64,000 nucleotides of DNA, taken from assembly GCA_009594995.1 (NCBI GenBank), contig VOPR01000015.1, forward strand, positions 62,001 to 126,000, read 5' to 3'. The notes under the pieces are model-generated. The model was given only the letters and a program-made list of their open reading frames with translations, did not search any database and was not told the DNA's origin. This stretch comes from Nitrospira sp. GTDB lineage: Bacteria > Nitrospirota > Nitrospiria > Nitrospirales > Nitrospiraceae. Of this stretch, positions 9,237 through 18,002 are shown one piece after another. The translations under genes and the position numbers were made by a program. Position 1 is the stretch's first letter. The number at the start of each line of letters is the position of its first letter.

Positions 9237-9671
9237 TCAGTGCCGGGCGCGTTTTTTCTTGCCCCTGGCAGCGACCGGTTCGGCGGCGGGAATCGGAGTT
9301 GGAGGGGCGTTCTGTTCACGCAGACGTTTGAAGAGTCCGAAGGCAAAAGTGACCCAGAATACCGAGGTGAAGAGGCCGAAGAGCACGGCATTGAGAATCG
9401 TTCCCATCTGTTCTTCGGTCGGCTGACTACCCCCCATCCTGATCTGCACCATCGTCACAATCGGCCAGGTCATGCTTTCAATGCCGAGCCCCAATGTCGT
9501 CCAGGCCCACACGGCTCCGATGCTGCGCCCTTGCCACAGGAGAAATGCAGTTGCGGCCACGGCAAAGAGCAGGGGCAAGAGAATGCCCGCCTGTTCCCAC
9601 ATGACGAATATTCCGACGGCGACGACAAGGCCGCCCAGCACCGCGTGCAGTTGGGGAGTCCACCAGGTCAT
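9237..9671 (-). CDS. Small hypothetical membrane protein
   Basis: Starting at the ATG at 9671 this is a 144-residue protein with about four hydrophobic segments: residues about 9-25, 28-45, 49-68 and 90-112. It ends in a Pro/Ala stretch and a basic RGKKKRARH tail. The longer frame to 10262 overlaps the response regulator and is not believed. It follows the response regulator on the same strand after about 120 bases and faces priA tail to tail, 6 bases apart. I do not recognise the family. Confidence 0.6.
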   Translation of the reverse strand: MTWWTPQLHAVLGGLVVAVGIFVMWEQAGILLPLLFAVAATAFLLWQGRSIGAVWAWTTLGLGIESMTWPIVTMVQIRMGGSQPTEEQMGTILNAVLFGLFTSVFWVTFAFGLFKRLREQNAPPTPIPAAEPVAARGKKKRARH

Positions 9672-9793
9672 GATGACGGTCTCGTTCTCGTGTAATGAGG
9701 GAAATAAATGCGGGCGTAGTGTGCGGACCGATCGGCTGGAAGTCAATGCTAGCGTCGCGTGAGGGATAACGAACGCGGAGACGAAGCCGCCGG

Positions 9794-10165
9794 TCAGCCG
9801 GCAATCTCGGCCTGAACGGCATCCAGGAGCTGCTGCATCTCGAACGGTTTCTGGAGCGTGCGACGCGCGCCGAGCATGCGGGCGACGTCCAGGAAATTGA
9901 GGATGCCGATCATGTCGCTGCCGCCGGTGATCGCCATGATTTTGGCGTTCGGAAACTCGCGCCGCAGAGTCAGGATGCTCTCCAGGCCGTCCTGGTCCGG
10001 CATAAGAATATCCATAATCACCAGATCTGCGGGTGATTGACGATAGCGCGACAAACCTTCCTTGCCGTCGGCGGCCTCGTGGACACGGTAGCCTGCCTGT
10101 TCGAGCGTGCTGGAAATAAGCCGGCGAATCGCTTCTTCGTCGTCCACAATCAAGACCGATGGCAT
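9794..10165 (-). CDS. CheY-like single-domain response regulator
   Basis: This 123-residue protein is only a receiver domain. The acidic pair is D8/D9, the phospho-acceptor aspartate is D52 (LVIMDILMPDQDG), the conserved Thr is in IMAITGG and the conserved Lys in LQKPFE. There is no output domain, so it must act by protein contact. It lies 108 bases downstream of a PAS histidine-kinase-like gene on the same strand. It is the obvious partner of that protein, although the kinase's ATP site looks damaged. Confidence 0.9.
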   Translation of the reverse strand: MPSVLIVDDEEAIRRLISSTLEQAGYRVHEAADGKEGLSRYRQSPADLVIMDILMPDQDGLESILTLRREFPNAKIMAITGGSDMIGILNFLDVARMLGARRTLQKPFEMQQLLDAVQAEIAG

Positions 10166-10273
10166 AGCATTCCTCGTAGGAGTTCTGTTGGTGGCCGTAT
10201 GAGTGATCGGGGTGCCGTGCTGATGAGACGGCCCGTTTGCAGCCTTCCAGGCCGTTCAACACTCATTGAGAAT

Positions 10274-11881
10274 TTATCGCTCTTTATCACGCTCAGCAAG
10301 AAATTCCTTCTGTCCGGTGAAGTCTGACGCTCTCTCCTGGGGCGGATCTGGTGTATTCGCGGACTCGGGAAGGGCGATTGCCGGGAGGTAGACTTCAATG
10401 GTCGTGCCCTGACCGACGGTGCTGGTGGCACGAAGTGTCCCGCCATGTTCGCTCACAATCTGTTGCACGCCGGCCAGTTCCGTTCCCGCTTGGGTCCCTG
10501 CTGGAAGGTTCGCGAACAGCGGCCCCAGTTTACGACTGGGGTCATCTGCGCTGACCTCTTCGCCCGTATCGGACACCGTGAGGCGTACATAGTGGCCCGG
10601 GCGGAGCGGAAGGTCGTGTCCGTTTGTCGCGTTGTTCAGGTGGATATTGTCGAGACGCACCTCCAGGATGCCGCCATCCGGTTTCATAGCCAATTCGGAA
10701 TGGGCCAGAAGCTTCATGCAGACTTGATGGATCTGAGTCGGGTCGGCATAGATCGGGTTGGTGGCGCCGGGAATCCATTCGCGCAGGCTCACATTGCCCG
10801 GCAGCTTCCCCTTCAAGAGCCGGAGAGTTTCTTTCAGGAGGATATCCAGCGAGACCGGCTGTTTGGTCCCCTCCGCCTGGCGGCCGAACATGAGCATTTG
10901 CGTGACGAGATCCCGGGCCCGTTTCGAGGCGAGGATCACCTGCTGCACATGGCCATGCACCCGACTGTCCGGCACAAGTAATGGCAGCGCCAGGTCCGAG
11001 AACCCCATGATGGCGGTCAGGCAGTTGTTGAATTCATGGGCGATGCCGCCGGCAAGCGTCGCCACGGCCGCCATTTTGTGCGCGCGACGCAGCTGAGCGG
11101 CGGTGTCTTTCTGTAGCGTGATATCGGTGGCCAGCACCTGAATGGCCGGGTGGCCATCAAAGATGACCTGGCCCGCGACCAATTCCAGGTCAATGCGGGT
11201 TCCATCAGACCGGATGAATTGCCGCTCCACTGTGGCGGCAGGTTCAGTTCCATGAGCGGGATGAGCCAAGGGAAGATCCTGGAGGAACTCCTTCGGGAAA
11301 AGATCCAAGAGCGAGTGCCCTTCGAGGGACGATGTCGGGAGGTTGAAGAGGGTTGCGCCCGCGTCATTCATGAATAGGAGCGTCTCGTCTGCATAGACAA
11401 AAATTGGATGAGGAGAGAGAGCGGCCAGGGTCCGGTACCGGTCCTCGCAAGCGTGCAAGGCTTCCAAGGCCAGTTGCCGGGGGGTGATATCGCGGACCAT
11501 TCCCACGTATCCGCTTGAGAGGCTCCCGTCGACGCGAAGTGGAAACGCCTCCGCCATCACCCAGCGGAAGGATCCGTCCGGTCGTTGGAAGCGGAACTCA
11601 CGCGAAAAGCTCCGACCCTGTCCGGTAGCTTCGGACCATTCGGTGGCAATCAGGCCCTGGTCTTCAGGGGCAAGGCTGTTGAGCCAGCATTCACTCGGTG
11701 TCGGGGTGCCGGAAAGTCCGGCCATGCGGCGCAGGCGTTCATTGAGATAGAGGGTGTGTCCTTCCAGGTCCGACAGGAAGATCCCGATGGACGCCTGGCC
11801 GGACAGGGTGCGGACCACGGCTTCGATCGAACGAAAATCTCCTGCTGGGGGGAAGGGCGCTGCCGATTCTTGGGCACTCAC
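10274..11881 (-). CDS. PAS-domain histidine kinase with eroded ATP-binding domain
   Basis: This soluble 535-residue sensor has two PAS domains (about residues 20-135 and 145-258), a HisKA dimerisation domain with H282 in GGIAHEFNNCLTAI, and a HATPase_c-like domain at 375-500. The ATP-binding boxes are atypical. The N-box Asn is replaced by His in [10 protein letters not shown] (390-399), the G1 box reads DTGEEV, the F box reads LGPLFAN and the G2 box reads GTELAG. Family members normally show NA..A, DTGxGI, FEPFFTTK and GTGLGL. It may be a phosphatase or a ligand-controlled scaffold rather than a kinase. No membrane segment is visible. Confidence 0.85.
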   Translation of the reverse strand: MSAQESAAPFPPAGDFRSIEAVVRTLSGQASIGIFLSDLEGHTLYLNERLRRMAGLSGTPTPSECWLNSLAPEDQGLIATEWSEATGQGRSFSREFRFQRPDGSFRWVMAEAFPLRVDGSLSSGYVGMVRDITPRQLALEALHACEDRYRTLAALSPHPIFVYADETLLFMNDAGATLFNLPTSSLEGHSLLDLFPKEFLQDLPLAHPAHGTEPAATVERQFIRSDGTRIDLELVAGQVIFDGHPAIQVLATDITLQKDTAAQLRRAHKMAAVATLAGGIAHEFNNCLTAIMGFSDLALPLLVPDSRVHGHVQQVILASKRARDLVTQMLMFGRQAEGTKQPVSLDILLKETLRLLKGKLPGNVSLREWIPGATNPIYADPTQIHQVCMKLLAHSELAMKPDGGILEVRLDNIHLNNATNGHDLPLRPGHYVRLTVSDTGEEVSADDPSRKLGPLFANLPAGTQAGTELAGVQQIVSEHGGTLRATSTVGQGTTIEVYLPAIALPESANTPDPPQERASDFTGQKEFLAERDKER

Positions 11882-12284
11882 AAGTGACTCCTTCGTCTCG
11901 CAGAGGAAGCTGATTGATCAGCTTCGCTCATCGCCTATCGTGACGGTTCCAGCCGCTAGGCTGGGAGCCTAGAGCGTCCGGTCTCTGCGCTGCATAGCCC
12001 GTCAGGTTGGCATGATAGCATCAAGCCTGGGCAGGCGGTTAGAGATGATTAACATTTCGCAATGTTATTGGGCCCTAGTGCGATAGGGCCGTTTATCTGT
12101 GTGGCGTGCGGCATGGGGATGCCGCTGATCCGGATCGGGAGGCAGACCAAGAATTCGACTGTCATTCGATTGGTAGGTCTTTGTGTACGTACCGCGAGAA
12201 GAAGGGGGCGGTCTGGAGGAGCCAGGATCACGTCACTGCAGCACGCTGCGGTAAGTATTTGGCCCGTCGCACGACTGACGGGTT
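11882..12284. other. Intergenic region without recognised gene
   Basis: This 403-base stretch lies between the start of the PAS kinase gene and the 3' end of tRNA-Leu(GAG), both on the minus strand. It should hold the kinase promoter. I see no convincing ORF, RNA structure or repeat; the short frames here lack start signals. Confidence 0.4.
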
Positions 12285-12368
12285 TGGTGCCGAAGGCGGG
12301 ACTTGAACCCGCACGGCTTGCGCCACACGCCCCTCAAACGTGCGTGTCTGCCATTCCACCACTTCGGC
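12285..12368 (-). tRNA. tRNA-Leu (anticodon GAG)
   Basis: The minus strand folds as a class II tRNA. Acceptor GCCGAAG (5' end at 12368) pairs with CTTCGGC. The anticodon stem CACGT/GCGTG encloses the loop TTGAGGG, giving anticodon GAG. A long variable arm follows, then a T arm with GGTTCAAGTCC. The discriminator is A and the CCA end is encoded (12285-12287). Confidence 0.96.
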
Positions 12369-12497
12369 AACCGAGATCACTCCGTCGACACATGAGACGC
12401 AGGCCGCAGCAGCTGAAAGAGGGCGGTGAATTGCCCGTTCTCGCTACGCAGGTGCCAGGCCTCAGAGGAAGCGCATTATAGAAGTGGTCCAAAATGC

Positions 12498-12526
12498 TTG
12501 TCAATCAACTAGTTGTCCGGTAGAAT
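12498..12526 (+). promoter_or_regulatory. Sigma-70-type promoter for the HAD phosphatase gene
   Basis: TTGTCA (12498-12503) and TAGAAT (12521-12526) are separated by exactly 17 bases. Transcription would begin near 12533. That argues against the GTG at 12534 as the start codon of the next gene and favours the ATG at 12594. Confidence 0.5.
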
Positions 12527-12593
12527 CTGACGCGTGTTGCGCAGACGCGCCGCACCCCTTCCCATCACAGCGACCAGCAGGCCAACGTTCGAG

Positions 12594-13289
12594 ATGACGC
12601 CTCTCTCAGCCCCACATATTTCATGCACCAGCCGGCAGACGGACATCGCCGCGCTGTTTGACGTCGACAACACGCTGCTCCCGGGCCAGGCGAGCGAAGT
12701 ACGCTTTTTCCGGTTCCTTTGGAAGCGAGGCCTCGTCGGGTGGCGTGAGGTTCGAGACAGTATCGGTTGGGTGCTGCGCAGTGCGCCTCCGATCTCCTTG
12801 CATCCGTTACGGGAACGCAAGCTCTACCTGGCCGGGAAGCGGGCGGCCGAGGTCGAGTCCCTGGCTGATGAATTTTGTCGAACCGAGTTGTTCCCCCGTC
12901 TGTCTACGCAAGGTCTCGCTCGCATGGATGAGCACCGCCGAGCCGGGCATCATATTGTACTGGTGACCGGATCTCTCGACTTCCTCATTGCTCCACTAGC
13001 CGCGTTGCTGGAGGTGCCGACGTTGCTAGCCGCCAAGCTGGAGCAGCAACAGCGACAGTTTACCGGGCATGTCTGTGCGCCTCTCCCCTATGGCCCCGGC
13101 AAGCGGGATTTGATCATCAGCCTGACGCAGAAATCCGGCATTGATCTGGCGCAGTCGTTTGCTTATGGCGATAGTCCGGGCGATGTCGAGTTGCTCGAAA
13201 TGGTGGGACATCCGTTGGTCGTGAATCCTATTCGAGGGATGGACCGTATCGCGCAGCGGAATGGCTGGCCGACGACCAGATGGCTCTAA
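12594..13289 (+). CDS. HAD-superfamily phosphatase, SerB-like (HAD-IB)
   Basis: The 231-residue protein has the four HAD motifs: nucleophile motif FDVDNTLLPG near residue 21, VLVTGS (motif II), the lysine of GPGKRDLI (motif III) and YGDSPGDVELL (motif IV). The helical cap after motif I is of the C1 type found in phosphoserine-phosphatase-like enzymes. It probably hydrolyses a small phosphomonoester or a membrane-lipid phosphate; the substrate cannot be told from sequence. A GTG at 12534 would add 20 residues but coincides with the likely transcription start. queE follows after 42 bases. Confidence 0.82.
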   Translation: MTPLSAPHISCTSRQTDIAALFDVDNTLLPGQASEVRFFRFLWKRGLVGWREVRDSIGWVLRSAPPISLHPLRERKLYLAGKRAAEVESLADEFCRTELFPRLSTQGLARMDEHRRAGHHIVLVTGSLDFLIAPLAALLEVPTLLAAKLEQQQRQFTGHVCAPLPYGPGKRDLIISLTQKSGIDLAQSFAYGDSPGDVELLEMVGHPLVVNPIRGMDRIAQRNGWPTTRWL

Positions 13290-13331
13290 GGGACTTCGCA
13301 GGGGTGATTCGCTGAGTCGCCGGATCAATCG

Positions 13332-13973
13332 ATGATGCTCAAGGTGACCGAAATTTTTCACAGTATTCAGGGCGAGTCCACCCACGCCGGTCGGCCCTGC
13401 GTGTTCGTTCGTTTGACCGGGTGTCCGTTGCGCTGCACCTGGTGTGACACCGCCTACGCGTTCTATGGCGGGCGGGACATGACGCAGGACGAGGTCGTTG
13501 CACAGGTGCGCGCCTTCGGTTGTGGTCTGGTTGAAGTGACCGGCGGTGAGCCGCTGAGTCAGCCCGCGTCGTTGCCCTTGTTGGCTCGGCTCTGCGACGA
13601 AGGGTTTGAGGTGCTGTTGGAAACCAGCGGGGCCATCGAGACATCCGGCGTGGATCGACGGGTCCATGTGGTGCTTGACGTGAAATGTCCCGGCAGTGGA
13701 ATGGTCGACCGGATGCATTGGCCGAATCTCGACCGGCTGGCGCCTCAAGATGAAGTGAAGTTTGTCATCAAAGATCGGGCCGATTATGAGTGGGCGCGCG
13801 AGGTGGTTCGCAATCGGAATCTTGCGGCGCGCTGCACGGTGTTGATGAGTCCGGTCTTCGGTGAGGCGGATACCAGGCAGCTGGCCGAATGGGTGCTGGC
13901 GGACAGGTTGCCGGTGCGGTTCCAACTGCAAATGCATAAACAGATTTGGGCGCCCGATATGCGAGGGGTGTGA
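13332..13973 (+). CDS. queE: 7-carboxy-7-deazaguanine synthase (QueE)
   Basis: QueE is a radical-SAM enzyme that converts 6-carboxy-tetrahydropterin to 7-carboxy-7-deazaguanine in the queuosine pathway. The 213-residue protein has the short QueE core. The N-terminus is FHSIQGESTHAGRP, the cluster motif CPLRCTWCDT has the CxxxCxxC spacing, and VTGGEPLSQ binds SAM. Two ATGs are adjacent at 13332 and 13335. No other queuosine gene is nearby. Confidence 0.94.
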   Translation: MMLKVTEIFHSIQGESTHAGRPCVFVRLTGCPLRCTWCDTAYAFYGGRDMTQDEVVAQVRAFGCGLVEVTGGEPLSQPASLPLLARLCDEGFEVLLETSGAIETSGVDRRVHVVLDVKCPGSGMVDRMHWPNLDRLAPQDEVKFVIKDRADYEWAREVVRNRNLAARCTVLMSPVFGEADTRQLAEWVLADRLPVRFQLQMHKQIWAPDMRGV

Positions 13974-14040
13974 GCGCGGTCGGTATTGTTGAGCGCTGGC
14001 GAGGCGGGATCAGCAAATGGCAGGAACCAGGGGAGGATTG

Positions 14041-15561
14041 ATGAAGAAGATCCAAGTTCAAGCACAGGTCGGACGGGCGGAGAACGAGGTTGCCGAGGTG
14101 CTGGTCGTGCTCTGTTGCGAGGGGGCCTCAGACCTTTCGCAGGAAGCGGCTGCCATCAATGCGCAACTCGGGGGGCAGTTGGTCGCCTTGATCCAGCGCG
14201 GAGAATTTGAAGGCAAGCTTGGCGAAGGACTGCTGGTGCATACGCAGGGCAAGGCCAAGGCGAAACGAGTCTTGCTGGCCGGCTTGGGCAAGGAGAAAGA
14301 TTTGCGCCTGGATGCATTCCGCCAGGCATTGGGCACCGCGGTCAAACGTGTCCGTCAGGCCAAGGTCTCCTCATTCGGCGTGGTTATGCCGGGGGCGATT
14401 CTGGAGGAGATCCCCGTTCAGGATGTCGCGCAGGCGTTGGCGGAAGGGGCCATTCTCGGCAGCTATCAATTCACCGCCTATCGGAGTCCGAACGGAAGCA
14501 AGCCGGTCGATGTCGAGCGGCTGACGATCTACACCGCGCAAGCGTCGCTGCTGGCGCAGATCACCGAGGGAATCCGGCGGGGGGTGGCCACGGCCGAAGC
14601 CACAGTCTTGGTGCGCGACCTCTGTAATCATCCGGCCAACGTGATGACCCCCACGCGCATCGTGCAGGAAGCGAAGGCGGTTGCGAAAGAGTCCGGCGTC
14701 AAGCTGAAGGTGCTTGAACAGAAAGACATGGAGCAACTCGGCATGGGTGCGCTGCTCGGCGTGGCCAAGGGCAGTCACGAACCGCCGAAGTTCATCATTT
14801 TGGAATACAAGGGTGCGAAGGCGAAGAAGAGCGATCCTCCTGTGGTGCTGGTCGGCAAGACGATTACCTTCGATACCGGCGGTATTTCACTCAAGCCGGC
14901 TGAGAACATGGAACATATGAAGGCTGACATGACGGGCGGTGCCGAAGTCCTGGCCACCATGCGGGCCGCGGCCCGGCTCAAGTTGCCGCTGCACCTGGTC
15001 AGCATTTTGCCGGTGGCTGAAAATATGCCCGGCGGGCGTGCCATGCGGCCCGGCGATATTGTGACGACGCTTTCCGGTAAGACCGTCGAGGTGCAGAACA
15101 CCGACGCCGAGGGCCGGTTGATTCTCTCGGACGCCTTGGCCTATGCCACCCGCTATAAGCCGGCGGTGTTGATCGACATTGCAACCTTGACCGGCGCCTG
15201 CGTTGTGGCACTCGGCCAATTTGCCATTGGGATGTTCGGCAACAACGATCAATTGAAAGAGCATGTACGGAACGCCGGCATACGGGCCGGTGAGCGGGTC
15301 TGGGAGATGCCGCTGTGGGAAGAATACTTCGAACAATTGCGCAGCGATGTGGCGGACATGCGCAACATCGGCGGCCGTGGCGGAGGCATGATTACCGCAG
15401 CCCTGTTCCTGAGCAAATTTGTGGGCGACTGCCCATGGATCCACCTGGACATTGCCAGCACGGACTGGAGCGAGCGCGAGCGAGCCTATCTGCCGAAGGG
15501 ACCGACCGGGATCGGTACGCGGCTGCTCATCCAATTCCTGCTCGACCGGACCTTGCCCTAG
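14041..15561 (+). CDS. pepA: Leucyl aminopeptidase (M17, PepA)
   Basis: This cytoplasmic two-metal aminopeptidase removes N-terminal residues from peptides. The start at 14041 gives 506 residues and has GGAGG just upstream; an in-frame ATG at 14017 is less well placed. The catalytic domain shows the metal-binding Lys/Asp segment VGKTITFDTGGISLKP, then the signature NTDAEGRL and the arginine that follows it. The poorly conserved N-terminal macro-like domain covers about residues 1-165. Length and motifs are typical. nagZ follows on the same strand after 74 bases. Confidence 0.96.
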   Translation: MKKIQVQAQVGRAENEVAEVLVVLCCEGASDLSQEAAAINAQLGGQLVALIQRGEFEGKLGEGLLVHTQGKAKAKRVLLAGLGKEKDLRLDAFRQALGTAVKRVRQAKVSSFGVVMPGAILEEIPVQDVAQALAEGAILGSYQFTAYRSPNGSKPVDVERLTIYTAQASLLAQITEGIRRGVATAEATVLVRDLCNHPANVMTPTRIVQEAKAVAKESGVKLKVLEQKDMEQLGMGALLGVAKGSHEPPKFIILEYKGAKAKKSDPPVVLVGKTITFDTGGISLKPAENMEHMKADMTGGAEVLATMRAAARLKLPLHLVSILPVAENMPGGRAMRPGDIVTTLSGKTVEVQNTDAEGRLILSDALAYATRYKPAVLIDIATLTGACVVALGQFAIGMFGNNDQLKEHVRNAGIRAGERVWEMPLWEEYFEQLRSDVADMRNIGGRGGGMITAALFLSKFVGDCPWIHLDIASTDWSERERAYLPKGPTGIGTRLLIQFLLDRTLP

Positions 15562-15635
15562 CGGCAACTGACTGCGTTAAGCGGTGTCAGCGGAAGATCT
15601 ATCTGCTTCTCACCAGATCGTGATTGTAGGGGGCT

Positions 15636-16787
15636 ATGACACTACGCGAGCAAATCGGCCAGCTCTTCATGATGGGGTTTACCGGGACCACGGTCAGCAC
15701 CGACCTGGCCTCTTTTATCAAGGCCTACCAGCCGGGCGGTGTCATTTTCTTCCGGCGCAACCTCGAATCCGTGCAGCAGATCGTTGATCTCACGAACGGG
15801 CTCCAGAAACTATCGCCCGCCTCGCCGCTGCTGATCGCCATTGATCAGGAGGGAGGCCGAGTGTCTCGGCTGCCAGCAGGATTTACGATTTTCCCGCCCT
15901 GCGGGCAACTGGGGCAGTGTAATTCCAGTGAGCTGGCGTATTCCGCTGCGGCTACGATCGCCAAGGAGTTGCGAGCCGTGGGGATCAATATGAACATGGC
16001 CCCGGTGCTCGATGTGAACAGTAATCCGGACAATCCCGTGATCGGCGACCGGGCGTTCGGCGCCGAGCCTGATCTCGTCGGCGAAATGGGGCTGGCCACC
16101 ATCGGCGGGCTTCAGGACAATATGGTGGTGGCCTGCGGGAAACACTTTCCCGGTCATGGCGATACGGCGACGGATTCGCACAAGGAGCTTCCGGTCGTGG
16201 ACGCGGGAATCCAGCGGCTGCGTGATACGGAGTTTCCTCCGTTCCAGCAGGCGATTCGCCATGGGGTGGCCAGTTTGATGACGGCCCATGTGTTGTATCG
16301 GGCTTTGGATCCCGATGCTCCGGCCACCTTGTCTCCGGCAGTGATCCAGCGGTTGCTGCGCGAAGAGTTTCGCTATGACGGAGTCGTCTTCACCGACGAC
16401 TTGGAGATGCATGCCATTATCGATCATGACGGGATCGGCGAAGCGGCTGTCCGCGCGTTTGTGGCCGGATGTGATGTGCTGTTGATCTGCAAAGACCAGG
16501 ACCGGGTCATGGCAGCCATGCAGGCGATGGAGCGCGCCGTGCAAGACGGCCGCATTACGCAAGAGAGACTGGAGCAATCGCTAAGCCGGGTGGCGCGGCT
16601 CAAGGCGCGATATCTTCACCCCTACAAACCGGTCACGATCTCCGATGCGCGTCTCGTGGTCGGGTGCCGCTCGCACAAGGTGCTGCTCGACTCATGGCAC
16701 AAGGCCTATGCGCGTATTCCCCAACCCAAGTCAGTCGAGGCGACGCAAGCCACATCCTCACATGATTCTCCGGTGACGCACGTGTGA
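15636..16787 (+). CDS. nagZ: Beta-N-acetylhexosaminidase (GH3, NagZ)
   Basis: NagZ removes GlcNAc from muropeptides during cell-wall recycling in the cytoplasm. The 383-residue protein has no signal peptide. The GH3 NagZ signature KHFPGHGDTATDSHKELP contains the catalytic His-Asp pair, and VVFTDDLEMHAI contains the nucleophilic aspartate. The N-terminus FMMGFTGTTV and the IDQEGGRVSRL motif are also typical. The last 45 residues or so are outside the conserved domain. It may be co-transcribed with pepA. Confidence 0.95.
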   Translation: MTLREQIGQLFMMGFTGTTVSTDLASFIKAYQPGGVIFFRRNLESVQQIVDLTNGLQKLSPASPLLIAIDQEGGRVSRLPAGFTIFPPCGQLGQCNSSELAYSAAATIAKELRAVGINMNMAPVLDVNSNPDNPVIGDRAFGAEPDLVGEMGLATIGGLQDNMVVACGKHFPGHGDTATDSHKELPVVDAGIQRLRDTEFPPFQQAIRHGVASLMTAHVLYRALDPDAPATLSPAVIQRLLREEFRYDGVVFTDDLEMHAIIDHDGIGEAAVRAFVAGCDVLLICKDQDRVMAAMQAMERAVQDGRITQERLEQSLSRVARLKARYLHPYKPVTISDARLVVGCRSHKVLLDSWHKAYARIPQPKSVEATQATSSHDSPVTHV

Positions 16788-17006
16788 CCGGCGCGCATCC
16801 CGTTGCCCTCGCCTCTCGCGCGAAGCCTGTTGCGTCACAACCCGTCCTCCCCTGCGAGCGCTGGGTGTCTTCTGATGTCCGCCCAGCCCCTGGAACTGTC
16901 TGGTGGAGACGGCGTGCGGCCGACTCCGCACTGGCTTTTCGCCGGACGATCTGATTCACTATCAACTCAACTGGCGGCCGGTTCTCTCCTTACATATCGA
17001 GGCGCT

Positions 17007-17393
17007 ATGGCGATCAAAAAAGGTGACATTCTCGACGAGCGAAAACGCTTTCCGGATTCGTGCGGGCTGGTGGTCAAAGTGGCTGGAGGCGGTGAGGGCT
17101 TCCAGAAGATCCTCTGTTGCGGACATGAGCTGACCGAAGAAGATGTGGTGCCGGATATCATCTCGTCGAGGGGCCGGAAGAAAGGTCCGTTGCTTCCCGG
17201 GGCCATGCTGGAGGAAAAACGGCAGTTTCCAGACTCTTGCGGCCTGCGTCTGATGGTGATTGACGGCGGCGCCGGGTTTCAAGGGATCAACTGTTGTGGT
17301 CACACCATTACGGCCAAGGCGGTCAACGGCTTGAAATTCGGTCAACCACGGGAGGATTTTCCCATGCAGACTGGCCCGGCAGGTACAGCATGA
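17007..17393 (+). CDS. Small protein with two copies of a desulfoferrodoxin-like Cys motif
   Basis: Starting at the ATG at 17007 (GAGG just upstream) this is a 128-residue soluble protein built from two near-identical modules of about 35 residues. Each module reads KR.FPDSCGL, then V..GG.GFQ.I, then CCGH. The pattern resembles the N-terminal iron-binding Dx domain of desulfoferrodoxin (CxxCG, GGG, CCG), with the first cysteine missing and a histidine added after CCG. Metal binding is an inference. Its stop overlaps the start of the PsiE-like gene (ATGA), so the two are coupled. A longer frame to 16803 lacks support. Confidence 0.72.
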   Translation: MAIKKGDILDERKRFPDSCGLVVKVAGGGEGFQKILCCGHELTEEDVVPDIISSRGRKKGPLLPGAMLEEKRQFPDSCGLRLMVIDGGAGFQGINCCGHTITAKAVNGLKFGQPREDFPMQTGPAGTA

Positions 17394-17914
17394 CGCCGCC
17401 GGTGACGCCTCCAGGGCCCCTCGAGAAGTCCCGCCGGGCAACCATGCAGTGGTTGCTCGGATTTATGGATCATCTCGATCGGTTGGGCTATGTCGCGGCG
17501 GGCTTCAGTTTGCTGGCCTTGGGCATGCTGATTTTTGTGCATGCCTGGTACGCCTTTTTCTTGCGCTCCGCCGATGTCCCGCTCCTGCCTGCCGGACTGA
17601 AGTTGTTGAATGACCTGCTCCTTGTCATCATCCTGCTGGAACTGTTCCGTACCGTGGTGCGGTTTCTTCAGACCGAGGTGCTGGAATTGGAGCCCTATCT
17701 GGCAGTCGGCATCATCGCCTGCACGCGACGGGTGTTGACGGCCAGCGCGGAATTATCCCATCAGCTTGAGGTGGTGACGCGCGAGGCGCGGCAGGAACTC
17801 TTTCAGCAGTATGTGATGGATGTGGGGCTCAACGTGACCGTGATCATCGTCCTCATCCTGGGTGTGTACCTGCTGCGCATGCGCCCTACGAGAGAGCGCC
17901 CCGCTACGACCTGA
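17390..17914 (+). CDS. PsiE-like (phosphate-starvation-inducible E family) membrane protein
   Basis: The 174-residue protein has four hydrophobic segments: residues about 30-52, 66-88, 103-120 and 147-166. The order and the conserved segment LRSADVPLLPAGLKLLNDLLLVIILLELFRT (seen in parts) fit the PsiE family, whose function is unknown. The start at 17390 overlaps the preceding stop codon in an ATGA arrangement. A start at 17444 would shorten the N-terminus. Confidence 0.7.
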   Translation: MTPPVTPPGPLEKSRRATMQWLLGFMDHLDRLGYVAAGFSLLALGMLIFVHAWYAFFLRSADVPLLPAGLKLLNDLLLVIILLELFRTVVRFLQTEVLELEPYLAVGIIACTRRVLTASAELSHQLEVVTREARQELFQQYVMDVGLNVTVIIVLILGVYLLRMRPTRERPATT

Positions 17915-18002
17915 TCGAATCTGGACCGAATAGCAGGGGGGTGCTAGGTCCTTCTTGCCCTCTTCCTGTCTCTTATGGCATCATGCACCTCTTCTTGGAG
18001 GC

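Noticed and set aside
9237..10262. Frame of 341 residues including the response regulator region
   Set aside because: Its upstream part overlaps the receiver-domain gene in another frame. Only the part from 9671 down resembles a real membrane protein.
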